Positions 35,401 through 47,849 of a DNA stretch of 64,000 nt are shown here, piece by piece. Source of the stretch: Bugula neritina (lineage: Eukaryota; Bryozoa; Gymnolaemata; Cheilostomatida; Bugulidae); assembly GCA_964035545.1 (NCBI GenBank), contig OZ037767.1, positions 4,277,680 to 4,341,679 on the forward strand, given 5' to 3'. Numbering within the stretch: the stretch's first letter is position 1; every line of letters begins with the position of its first letter. The notes beneath the pieces are model-generated. The model worked only from the letters and a program-made list of their open reading frames with translations. It made no database searches and was not told the origin of the DNA. The position numbers were made by a program, and so were the translations under genes.

Positions 35401-38400
35401 TAATAGCCCCTATAATGTAATGATTATTAGCCAGATAGCTTGCAAGTTGGACGGACTACAGATAGGACAGTTATTTGACAAGCTCTTTTGGTTAGTTCAG
35501 TGACAAATTCGCTATTGGAAATGTATAGTTTTATAGCGCATAATTTTTGGAAAAGTTAAAGTACACTAAAGTTGCGATATTTCAACATTATTTATCAAAC
35601 TTTTTATGATTAATAATATACATTATAAATAATTTGATTCTGATTGTACTTGTGGCAGCTCTAAACTTCTTTAAAGGCTGCCTTTGTTATAATTGTGTAG
35701 CAAAATTATACCATAAAATTGCTCTAAAAATAGATAAGTTACTAAATTCTTCCAAAAAGTAAAATATCTTTTTAATATAATAAAACAAAGTTGTTGGTCA
35801 AAGTTATATACTTTTTAATATCCAACAAAGTTTAAGTAAACCAATGCCAACTAATATAAATAAATGTTATCACTTCGTTTAGAGTTTTTTTGTTTACCAT
35901 AAAGTTATCATTAATTTTTGGCTTGTATTATGCTACTAACATTAATAATATCAGTTTCACATATTTTTATTTTATCATAATGTTCTCTATTTCAATTATG
36001 CTTATCTTATTTTATGATTTGCAAAGTTTTTAACAAAAGTTTCAATTAAGTTAAATAACACTAAATCAGTGCGCAGCTGGTAATTCTAAGATATTCATAC
36101 CAGTATATACAACATCAACTGATCTGAAGCAACCAACTTTTTTAATTCCCTAAAAATGAAAAGTCCTATACTCAAAATTTTGCAACTGCAATTTATTTTA
36201 AACGATGTGAAAAAGACATTTTAAAGTTTGAGCCCAAGTAATTAGTTTGATAAGTCAATAAATTAAATATAAAACACTTTATTACTTACATAATGTATCA
36301 TAGTGTTGCTTAGATATATACAGTATAGTGTAGAACAATCTACTAGAGTGTGGTGTCATGCAACCTGCCATAATATAATGTAACCAAGTGGTGTCAAACT
36401 ACTTATTTTGTAGATTATTTATTTATTAGAATACTCCTTAAACTTTCTTTTCAGGGTATAATAATTTTTGACAAACAAAAAAATCTGGAGATTTCTTTAT
36501 ATCTGTCTATAAAAACAATTTAGACAATATTTAATTATTTTGCTTTTTAGACTTTAACTTAAAAAATAAATATAACATTTATAAAATTTTTAATGTAATC
36601 AATAAAATTTGTTTCAAATGGATGTCTTTCTAGTTTTACTATACCAGCTGCATTTTATTAGTTGGTTAATAATATCTAGTTATAATAAAATCAAATATAT
36701 ATCTATACCGGGAATTAAATTAAGTCACTAAAGCTAATTCTTATACTTGAATTAAATCACCAAAAAACTAGTCGGCTTGAAAAAAATTAAAACACCTGTT
36801 TTTTTCTTCAATCACTATGAAAAATGTAAAAATAAATTCTTACTTCAAAAATGGTTTAATACATTTATAAATGGTGATAATTTTTCACCACCTCACCTTC
36901 AATGTCAATATTCCTTGTCTCTAGCCATTAGATCATTGCTGCTAAGTAGAAAAAGTAGTATTTACTTTGAAAATGCAGTATTGGCATCTCAAAAACCATC
37001 AATGCAATATGCAGGGTTATTATTCATAGTAAGTGCAGACACCATTCTGTAATCCAAAATCATTTCAAGAAATGAAGGCACAATAGATTCTTGTATTGTC
37101 TTACAAATTATGCAATAGATAACAACAAACTTAGCAAAGTTTTTAAACAAAATAATATACAAATGCATACAAATTTTATAGTATGATTATATGACTTTGC
37201 ATATGACACCTCCATAATCTTTAGTATTATGATATTTGCTTATGTAATAAGTTGATAATCCACCTCAAACCTTACGTATGGCAATAAACTTGAAACCAAT
37301 CATATCTGGTTATGCAACTACGTACACATTAATTAAATTAGCAAGAATATTGATCATTGAACCCCATTGGCTAAAAGTATCATCCAAATATTTTAAGTCT
37401 ATGTTAACAGCAATACTGTGTCTAGATTTCCAAAATCTGTTTGCCATAAAAAATACCTCATGACTACTAATTCCAGTGCCATGTGCGCTACTTGGTGGAG
37501 CAAACATTTGTTTGGTAGAGGTGAATAAGTCACCAGAGAGATGATTATTGAATAAAGATTATACCTGTACCATATTGTGACCCAAGGAGCCTTGTTTAGT
37601 TAAGATGAGAATATCCTACAGTCCCATTGAATATATGCTAATGTTTAGAGAACTAATTCAGTCTTTATATGAGGACCACCACACAAAAAAGCTACAGTTG
37701 CCTAAATTAAAGATATGTATGGAATATTTCCCAACAAAGGAAGGAGTAGCCAGAATCCCTGATACACTTTATTTATTTATTTATTAAAAAAATTATGTAT
37801 ATCTTATCATTTGTGGTTGGCTTTTATTGCATGGTACGTAAGTCTAAACTTTTAATCTTTAACCCAACTCAGTTATTATGTGTTGTATAGCAGCTAAGAA
37901 AAGAATGCCATGAAAGTCAGCAATAGTTACTGATAGTTTTATAATACAATGGCCTTAAAGTCCAGTATAAAACATCATCTGAAATCCCAAATCTTTTCAG
38001 CACATGTGCTGACAAAATTTATTATAAAACAAAATTGTTGGAGCATAAAACCAGAAAGCAGTATTTTAATACTGCATAGTTGAAAAGTGTATCGAAGATT
38101 TATAAAAGTTCTTTAATTGTCACATGGCAGGTTACATGACTTTAATAGCATTGCTAAATTCTAATTTCATAAGCAATGCCTTTTCATATGAGCTTAAAGG
38201 CCTATTTTCATTTCGTAATATTTATTAAATCTGACTAAAAAAAATTTTTATGAACAGTTTTAATGCCGCTAAAATTCAGAAAAGAAAAATGCCTTACCAC
38301 TTGTTTTTAAAGTAACTAAAGAGTAAGGTGTATCTAAAGTATCTAAAGAGCAAGGCGTAGCTGCGATCAAAATGCAGGTTAGAGAATTTGCATATGTTGG

Positions 38401-38453
38401 AAAGACGAAACTAATTTATCTCATAAAAAAGTTTGGAAGTTTGAAGACCACAT
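32414..38453. other. AT-rich intergenic DNA
   Basis: A 6-kb stretch in which I see no gene, RNA gene or clear transposon. Only short A/T-rich chance ORFs occur. Confidence 0.6.
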
Positions 38454-38753
38454 CCCCTCATCACGCTTGCCGCACCGTACGCCATAACAGGAAATATCAG
38501 CCATTTTTACAAATGTTTGAGCTTCCTGTACGGCGTTGCGGTACGGTAGGATCAAGTACTGCTTGATTTAAATAAGTTGCGGCGGACTCCTATTGGACAT
38601 AAAAATTTTTGCGTTAACTCATTGGACATAATTGTCCAATGAAGTGTCATAGATCGTACCTAATAGCGGACTTTGAAAAACTTCAGCCCAGACACATTAA
38701 AAATGGCTGATATTTTACACCATGACCTACGTGCAGCAAATGTGAATGAGGGG
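38454..38753. repeat. Imperfect fold-back (inverted-repeat) element
   Basis: The left arm at 38454-38510 (CCCCTCATCAC ... AAATATCAGCCATTTTTA) pairs with the right arm at 38697-38753 (TAAAAATGGCTGATATTT ... GTGAATGAGGGG). Between the arms are repeated GCGGACT and TATTGGACAT words and a local palindrome ATTGGACATAATTGTCCAAT. This looks like a non-autonomous fold-back element. No target duplication is clear. Confidence 0.55.
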
Positions 38754-41700
38754 TATTATGTATACACACCGGCATTACCATGTTAAGAAGTCATTTAATG
38801 TGGTGGCCATATTAACCGATGTGACCAAAATTAGTAGTGGAGCCCCTACTAACCTTATTCAACACTTTTAGAGTAACTGAGTCTAAGATTCTAGGTTCCC
38901 AAGGAGGGGACTTATGAAGATTAATGTAAGCATTGAAAATTGAAGCTTTTAATTATAATTTATTTCATAGGTTATTACAGACACTTCTATAATATAGAAA
39001 TAAGAAATTTAAAGGGGAAATGAGGACAGACCAGGTGATGTAAATTATATATAAGCTCAAATACCTATGGCATCAATCCAGTGTTTTGTGTTGAGATATA
39101 ACAACAGAAAAGTGCCCATACATCATGTGATATCGTAACATACGCCATGTGACATTTCAACATATACCATGTGACTTTGCAACATGCATCATGTGATATT
39201 GTAAATAATAACAGTAATTATTTGTTATTATATTTCTTGCAAAATCTAATGCATTGAGCCATAAAAAATAAAATAAATTAAGCAAGTTCATAAAAGACTT
39301 AAAATTACGAATGCTTTCACATATTTGGGTCACGATTGAAAATGAATAAATAGTTTGAAACTTCTTTGGAAATTCTTTCAGCAGTGAAAGAACTTGGATC
39401 CGTTTAGTCTGTTTAAATCTTGCACAAGATTCTGGTGAATTGCAGGCAGAGTGAAGATATATAATAATATAATACAGAGTACTTACAATGCAGTTCAGCT
39501 GACAGAAGAAGTAATATTGTTGACTGAAGTAGCTAATACTTTTGATTGCTGCAGTAAAAGTGCCTTCTGTCTCTTGCTAGTTCTGTACCAACAGACCTAA
39601 CTGCTACCTCCATGCATGATCAGTGACTACTACTGTCCTGGTTACAGATATCTGGTATTGGTAACAATGCTGTGAAATTATAATGTATTATTACCTTGGA
39701 ATTCTTTTATTGTTGTTATGTCGCAACTGTTTTGATGGTGTCATAGAGGAATGGAGTTTGTTGTAAAGAACTAATGGGAATTTAATTCGGACCTCACAAT
39801 ACATGTTACGAAAAGACAGGTGTGACACAATGCCTAAGATTCCGTGGAGTTTTAAGAATTGCAAAATAAATGGCAGATGTGAAATAAGCTCTAAGTGATG
39901 TATTATTACACAAATTAATTTATATTATGAATGAATTAGATGACTCATGCATAGTCATACAGAGTTTTGCATCACAGCTAAAATCTTCATGATGTAATCT
40001 GAACCGATTATACGCTCCGGTATTTTTTAATTTATGATCAAAAGACTTATAATCATAAAATAATTGGTTGATTAAAGTAAAACTACACAAAGTATACAGA
40101 TTTTAATGGTTAAAAGTTTCAAAACTTTGAATATTCAGAGTGTCTTGTAGCTCACGAAACTATAGTCAATGTGAACAGTGAATATAGGAAATATGTTATG
40201 ATTTCTCCGCTAATGAATCACTGATGTTATATTGATGACAACTATTAGTAATGTATTGGCTATCAACGTAACTACAAAGAAAAGCATTCTATCCTTATCA
40301 CTATAACTACCTCGATACTTCAGAACTAATTATATACTTAGTCTTCTTCTGTTGTATTTTTAAATAAGCAAGTTGTTACTCCCGTTGCATAAGATTCTCT
40401 CAATTTAGTTTAGCTTCCGACTAACTCTATTTTTAATAAACTTGGCATTGCAGGGTAAAACGGTTGTATGAAGTTCCATACCTAACTATAGATAAGTTCT
40501 TTCAACAGCCTGTAATAATATGCATTTAGATGAATTAAAATTTGCTGTTTTTTGTTTTTCGTAACAGTAAAAAGCATGATATTTTAGATAGTCTTGGCTG
40601 TTGTAACATAAAAAAAATCTTATAGTGAAAGAGCAGTGAATCAGAGTTTTTTCTTTGAAAACTTAAAATATCTTTTAGTTTATTCATGTATATTATAACT
40701 GCATTGTCAAGGTTAAAAGTGATGGTAACACACGTAGAAAAAGTTCGTCAACCAAGGTCAAAAGCCTGCTCTCCGCTTTAAAATTTAAAACATTGTTTCT
40801 ATTATTTTGCAAATTCCGAAGTTCGATGAAACCGGATAAATCTAGTTCCCGGGCCCACGCAGCGTCTGGCTGAGCAGGAAACACCCAGCTGTCTTCTGCT
40901 TGATTCATCTAAATTCAGGAGGTTTGAAAACCATATTACTCGTACGCATCTAGTGTAATCTTACATGAATAATATTGTATTAGGATATTCACTGCTTTAG
41001 AATCCTGTTGGGAAGAACATCTTGACCTGCTTTTGGCAGAGTTAAGTTCTGTTGGTGCCAAATGATATCCACCAAGCAGACATTGCAAGGTGCTTGCTCA
41101 CCTAATTCAGGTAATCTGGAAAGCACCAAGTAGATCATTACAGGTGCCAAAGTGACTTTTTAAAAAAATTTAATGGCGAGTTAGAAATATTTCACACCAA
41201 TTAAAATGTTGTTGCCTGGGAAAAGCTACATAAGTAATAAATGTTATAAACATATTTGATTTAAGACTTATATATTTGTTAGTACTTGAAACTGAAGGTC
41301 AAACATGGTACAGATTTGTGCCAAAAATATTCATGTGGAAGGGTAAAATATTGCGTTACTTGGTAAATGCCGTGTAACAGCTAACTATATTGAGCAGGGA
41401 GTTTGTAAATATTAAAAAAGGAAATATGCATAAATTGCGAAAGTTACTGATTTCACTTACCTTTAGTATGTATCTACATAATATTTTCTGCTACATACTT
41501 GTTTTTGAAGTATTAAACAAAATTATGGTGGCCATGATACCTGTAAGAATCCCTGATGAAAGATTTTATAAGTGCTCTAAGGACCTTTTCACTATTAAGG
41601 CAAACGAGCAGTTACGAGTAGATGCTCTTTGTGAGTTTCAGTTTTAAGCTTTTATCCCAATCAGTTGTAAATGATTGAGAATCAGGAGTAAAAAGTAAAG

Positions 41701-43022
41701 TCATTAGTAAATACAAATGGTGAATACAAAGGGTCACTCCAATTTTTTTTCGACTGTCAACGTGTTGTATGTGTGGAAAACAAAGCTTTGCACACAAACC
41801 CCGGTTCTATGTGGCAGAGCCTTTACTTCTTTCGTATAATTGTCAAAAATTACTAGCCTATTTTATATCACTACTTTTAAAACCAATTATCAGCTAATAC
41901 TTATGCAGTTGCTTTCACTATAACTGAAAGCTGCATGTATAGATCTATTAATTTAGTCGTATAAGGAAAAGGTAAAGAGATTTCCTTCTAAACTAAAAAC
42001 TGACTAGATTTATTAACCAGCTTAGAGCCGATCAGAGAGTTGCATATCATGCCTTTATACTAGTAACTAGAGGATTGTAAATGTGCTATAAAATGTGCAT
42101 TGTCAGGTTAATGGACTTTAGAAGAATTGTTGAAATATCACGCTATGTAGATGTGATGTAAACACTTAAATCAAAGTCCTTCCAGTCACTTACTTCTGTT
42201 GACTAAACCAACTTATACAAATTTGTCAAATTTGAACATGATTTACCAATTTTATGGTAGATATCAAAAAAGTTCTGATTGAGTTAGTAGGTTTTCTCTG
42301 CAGTAGTGTTACAAATACTCAATTATCTATACAGGTTAGGTGCAGTAGTAGAGAAGTGTGCTACGTGTGCAAGTGATACTTGCATGCATGATGCAACAAT
42401 CTTGCCGGCAAAATAAATAATCTCTAATGAAATACATCTCAGTCTCTAATAACTAACTCATGTGACTTTATATCTACTCTTCTCAAGAGATTAGACTGAT
42501 GGGATGGTATGGAGCTTCATACAAACATAAAACCTTTTTCGATTTCAAGATAGAATTAATAGTTTATTATTATTATTATAAAATAGCATCAGTATAACGC
42601 AGTAGAAAATATGACTTCAACATGTAACAATGTAAAATTAAATGCAATTTTTTAAAATGATGTGCAACTTTCATATTTTTAGTGAAAAAAAGTCATTAAT
42701 TTGCAAATAAAATATAATAATTTAGTGCAAAAGGAATCTATTTTTAGCAGTATGTAGCTAGCGTCAAGGGAAGAAATGAGATCAAACGAAAGTAAATGCA
42801 TGAGGTTCACTGGTACGTGTAGAATTTCCATCACCCAGCCAAGGCTGAGTTAGAAGCAAGTGTAGCCTTTTGTCATATTATACGTATTTCTGTCTGCCAT
42901 CTAAAATATTTTAAAGAAACAGTAGCAAAAAAACTATAGTAAGGTATGCAAGATTTTAGCAAAAGCCATTAAAAATTCAAGTAAGAAAGATGTTTGGAAG
43001 CGCTAAAAGTTTCTCTATATAT
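38754..43022. other. AT-rich intergenic DNA
   Basis: No gene supported. A minus-strand open frame at 40693-40908 lies in locally GC-richer DNA but has no splice or promoter support. A solo MITE-like end lies at 42336-42357. Confidence 0.55.
42336..42357. repeat. Solo MITE-like end
   Basis: TTAGGTGCAGTAGTAGAGAA matches the terminal repeat of the 56.2-kb MITE. I see no matching opposite end nearby, so it may be a truncated copy. Confidence 0.4.
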
Positions 43023-43272
43023 TTAAGTAAGAAAGAAAGATCTTATTTTGTACAACTTCTGTATTCATAAAATTTAAATAAGCAATGTTTTGTTTTATTT
43101 CCCAGTTAACATTTTGCAGTTTCAAAATTTTAGCAATATTAGAAATGTTAGAAACACAAAATTTGTTTTGGAAAATTGTTGAGTTTAAATTTGGTATTTT
43201 TAGCTTCCTTCTATTCAATTTTGTTAACTAAACAATTGATATAGAAAATCCAACAAGTTAACCATTGCTCAC

Positions 43273-43449
43273 CAAATATGCAGCAAATGCAGAACTTCTA
43301 AAGATAGCACCAGCTTGCAATATTTTAGGCTCAAACGCCCTGCTTTTTAAGCTTTCATCACCACCGATCATCACTAAATTGCCTGCAGCTACCTCTTCGC
43401 TGATGTTGTGGATCTCGTAAAACTCGGGGTTAGCGTTGATTCTGCCCAT
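43273..43449 (-). CDS. Small ANPEFY-box protein, copy 3 (exon 1, 59 codons)
   Basis: Function unknown. The protein begins MGRINANPEFYEIHNISEEV and exon 1 ends SSAFAAYL at the donor TTG|gtgagc (intron downwards from 43272), the same phase and nearly the same residues as in copy 2. Exon 2 is not settled. One option is 43023-43058 (acceptor gaatacag, KLYKIRSFFLT, TAA). Another uses ttgtttag at about 43228 and a 45-bp intron, which is very short. I start at the ATG opening the shared motif, although an in-frame ATG lies upstream at 43551. The TATA box is at 43541-43549. Confidence 0.7.
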
Positions 43450-43540
43450 CTTATCCTTTTGGTAGACTGGTTTCTTGGAAGCTTGTTTGTTGTCACTCGG
43501 CTTCAAATGAAGGTTTATAATTCGCTTTAGTTGCACTCTC

Positions 43541-43549
43541 CTTATATAC
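43541..43549 (-). promoter_or_regulatory. TATA box of small-gene copy 3
   Basis: The minus strand reads CGCGTGTATATAAGGAG, with TATATAAG about 95 bp before the ATG. A CGCGTG word just upstream is a possible E-box/N-box-like site. Confidence 0.65.
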
Positions 43550-44048
43550 ACGCGAGGTGAAAAGTTTTCTGGTGATTCTATTTTTGAATTGATTAATTAG
43601 AATATAAGATATGATAGTTACATTAACATGTAGGTGTTGTTGCGTGTTGGCCAACTTAGGTTACATGTCATGAAACACTATAATATATCATCATCTCTAA
43701 TTATTAATACACTTATGGGAGGAGGATTACATTCCCTAAGTTTTTCTGAGCTCCTGCATTTACCAGTGGAATCTAACATTTTTTAAGTAAATGCTGATTG
43801 GTCACTTTCCAACAAGTCAGGTGTTGGCCTTATATACTTCCCCAATTTTAAATGTTTATGTAACCAGCTTTAATACTTACTGTTTACATAGCCCCTATAC
43901 ATAATATGCAGTCATCATGACTTGCAGTAAACTCATTTCATCGGAAATGTCCGACAATTGGGAAAATATCTTAACTATTGTTTCATCATTAATCGTTATA
44001 GCAATAAATTTTTCGTTAGTGATTAGAGCTTATTTGTCAACACATTAA

Positions 44049-47000
44049 TTATGTAGAGATGAAATGGTATAAACCATGATGTTAATGCAATAGAGTATTA
44101 TTATGCTACTTATTCACAAAACATTTTGAACAACATTTTTTAGTATTTGTGCCAAAGTAATAGCCTTGACTATGTTGACAGTATGGTAAGAGTTGTAGTT
44201 CTGATATAGCTCCTTTAAAAACCCTTGTCATCAGGCGCTCTCACAGGAAATGGTACCTGTAAAGTTACATAAGATATAAATAAATATTTTATATCAGTTT
44301 TTAATGTAAACTTGTATGAAAGATAAGTTGTTTTCTTAAATAAGTAATTATGTTAGACATCTCTGTTATTAAAGACAAGAAAAAAGCGATCTGTAGAAAA
44401 TTATGCAACGACATTGGTTGAAGGCTGCGACCGCACGTTTTTCGTCCTTTGGCAAGAGATAGATTCCGGTTCCGTGTCAAGGATTGTGAAACCAAACCAG
44501 TCATGTTCATCTGTGCACATATTGAGAAGATCCCTGTACCAGCATATACACCTTTCAAATCATAGATATGATAATTTAGTTTGTGAACAGCTAAAGGTAT
44601 TCAGGAACTGCTATTGAGCACTTGCATAAGATATGTAAATCTAGTAACCACAAATCATCAATTTAGCATGACCTGCATACCTCATACATAACTCTCTACT
44701 TTAATAAATTCATAGATTTTTTGTGTAAATATATAATTTTTACGACAAACACCTACTGGAAAGAAAATGAGTTATTCTCACTGCATGGTTTAAGTTTATA
44801 TTATGTTATTCAGGCAAAGCATGTAGCTGAAATAGATGAATGTGTACAACTGTTTTGCAATGTGACAGCCCGGTTGTATAACCTTGAGTGCACACACACT
44901 CAGTCGCCAACACTCGCGCGCACGTAAATCACATAAAAACGAATAACAGAGAGTTTTGGCAAGTGACAGTGGCTGTATAGTACTATGCATTGTGGGTAAA
45001 ACTCAACATTGCCTGTTAAATTATCAAACTTTGATGCTTTTAGACTTGCTTATTTGTCAAAACTGCTGTAAAGTCTTGTAAAATAAAGCAAACAGCCAAA
45101 GTAAAAGCCACTGTTGTATTTTTTTATATCTCTTTACTTATACATATGAATATGCTAGCTGGGAGGGATAAAAGGCATAATTATTGAACCAAAGTGGAAA
45201 TTAATTGCAGCTGATTTTGCTTTACTATGAACATCAGTAAGGGCAGTTTTCCTCAAGCAATATGGATACAAATAAGCTGGTAATTTCTTCATTTGCATGT
45301 TGATAAACTATAAACAGTTTCAAAGTATAAAGAGTAAAAAATTTTGTCTCTATGCGCGATTTGATGGAGCAGCTGTCTGTCTAACATGTGTTACATCTTC
45401 CCATTTGAACTCAACAATGATGACATAATCAATGAAGGTTAAACATGAGGTAGCTAATTGTTTTTTTTTCGTTATATGGTCATTGACTTAACAAACAATA
45501 TGCAAATGTGCCAACAGACAGTCAATTTGTTGTGGGAAATAAAAAGCGCAGGTGACATTGGTGTGCTTCTGTGAATAGAGAATTGTGGTGTTGAAACCAG
45601 ACAGACGGATTGAGACAATTCTGGTAAAAGTTTGACCATTTAATAGTAAAAAGACTTTGTGGACAAACTTTACAGATGATTTTTGCAGTGGCTTTTTGGC
45701 AGCTTTCCAAAAATCATTGTGTAACGAAAGCTATTTGTGAAAGCTTTCGCAATAGCTATTTACTGACAGTTTTTGGTCGATGAGTCAGTGTAGCTCAGTT
45801 TTCCTCCTGCTAAAGATGCAGGCAATCTATACTTAATTGTCAAAATAATTGTAAGTATCAAGTATTATATTATCTTTTGTTTTGAACTTCATTAACTAAA
45901 TGTTTTGTCAGCTATGTAATTAATGTTAAGTTAACAATATGTTTGTAATTTTCATGGTTATAGGTTACAGTAAAGTACAAGTACAGTATGAGTACAAGTA
46001 TGAGTATGAGTGTGAGTTCAAGTGTAAGTCTATCTTAGAAAATATACTGTTGGCAATAGACAAAAAATAGAGTTGTGGCCTGCATCTGTGTCCTTCATCC
46101 ATTCACCCTTCATTAAGTGAATCACAATACAAACAGCACCCATGCTGACGAAGCAACAATTATCAGCTGATACAGTAACCATTATCGGCTGTCACAATGA
46201 TTACAACGAATTTTGTGAAAAAATTTGAAAGTTCTAGACCATTTAGTCGGGGTACGTCAGTTTTGAAGAATCTTTCGCTTACTCAGAAATATTTGAAATT
46301 ACTGAACTATCTTGTATAAAATGTTGCAAGTTTTCCAAAAACTTCTGATGACATAATCGGCATGTTTTTCATGGAAAAGTCAAAAGGCCTCAATTGTGTC
46401 ACAATTTGTTCCTACAAACCATGAAGCCATTATACTATTTTGGTTTATACAGAACGTACAACTGACTGACAAATAGCAAATTTTCTAATGCAACTAAATG
46501 TATATAATATGAATGGATAAGCAGTAATCAAACATGCCGGACATGATATTATATGCCTGCATAAACTAAACCTTGCAGTAGCCACGGAGTATACATTCTA
46601 CCAGGAAGTGTGTAGGAGTTACAGCAATATGAGTTTCTTAGGTTACACAACGTGAGGAGGTATAATTGGTCAGCTGAGCTGCATGGAACAAGTCACTGTT
46701 GAAGCTTATTCACGTGGCTGAGTGTCCTTGGATCAACCTTGCACAGGATAGGAAAGCTATTTCTGTAAACCAAATCCAAGTGTTATTGGATTAGAAGTAA
46801 TTCAATAAATATTTACTCAATTGATGGTCACTAAAGCCGAACTTACAGCTGAAGTGTTTTTTCCGTTTTCTAAATAGTGAGTATATGTAGTTTCATAGGA
46901 TAAACCCAATGTTATTAGACATCTAATTATTCTGTAGACTAATCACTAGTGACTGGTCACCAGTATATATTAAAGAGATGGTGATGACAGATGGCAAATC

Positions 47001-47600
47001 TTGCTGACAGTTTTACTTTTCTGACCAGACAAAGTTTATAATAATCACTCATAAAGTTGATGTTTTCAACTCCCAGTATAGCAGATTTATGTGATAATTA
47101 TCACCCATATCCAGTGCAAGATTGAGTTCAACATAGGATTAACGGCTACCAATAAATTATTATCACGTGTTTGTCATGTTTATTTTGTTTACAATCTCTA
47201 CAGCCTAGCATTTTAGGTGAAAATGATATCACCTTAGATTCACAATCAATTAGAATATTAAGTTCATTTATTGTTATATTCTCATATGAATAGTTCCAAT
47301 AAAACTGCACCATGGCTTTAAAATTTCTGATTTTGAAAAACGTTTGCAGCTCACCGACTTTGAAGTTTAGACTAAAGCCAATTTGTAAACAATGTGATTT
47401 ATCAACCCTCTCAGTTTTCTTTGCAAAACTGTTGAAGTTGTCTCCTCACATATTTATTTAATAAACTTTTAAAAAAATGCAACAGTGTCCTAGAAGTGCA
47501 TCTCGCACAATGTGAGTTGCTATTACAAAACATTGTGCTAGAGATGTTATTTTATGTTTCAATTTTTGTTCAGTCAACAGCAATAGTCTTTGCAATGACT
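44049..47600. other. Intergenic DNA with one exon-like island
   Basis: Mostly AT-rich. A minus-strand exon-like island lies at 44401-44533. A hexamer-type repeat (GAGTAC/GAGTAT) lies at about 45965-46030. Nothing else is supported. Confidence 0.5.
44401..44533 (-). CDS. Candidate terminal exon, unknown gene
   Basis: The minus strand has acceptor atgctggtacag and then a frame (phase 2 entry) DLLNMCTDEHDWFGFTILDT, EPESISCQRTKNVRSQPSTN, VVA and TAA. Composition is protein-like and GC-richer than the flanks. There is no partner exon with matching phase that I can prove, and other frames here are also open, so this is weak. Confidence 0.2.
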
Positions 47601-47770
47601 AGAGAAGGTAGCCTAAGAACACGGGAGCACTACCTGGCAGCACAGAGGATAGCCTAAGAACTAGAAGTTTTACCTGGCAACACAGAGGATAGCCTAAGAA
47701 CTGAAGCGCTACCGGGTAACTCAGAAAATAGCCTAAGAACAAGGAAGCTTACGCTGGAACAGGGAAGTAG
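47601..47770. repeat. About 40-bp minisatellite, four units
   Basis: Four units each begin with TAGCCTAAGAAC and carry ACCTGGCA(G/A)CACAGAG in the middle. The units diverge toward the right. It ends about 80 bp before the large palindrome. Confidence 0.85.
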
Positions 47771-47849
47771 TTTAAAAGCAAGGAGCATGAGATAAGAATG
47801 AAGAAGGTTATGACCTTCAGTGTATTGTTATCATTCACGGGCTTTCCAT

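Noticed and set aside
40693-40908. Minus-strand 71-codon ORF in locally GC-richer DNA
   Set aside because: It has no recognisable domain, TATA box or splice partner. It may be a gene fragment but cannot be supported.
45522-45710. Minus-strand ORF of 62 codons
   Set aside because: Two minus-strand frames are open together and there is no promoter, splice site or family match.
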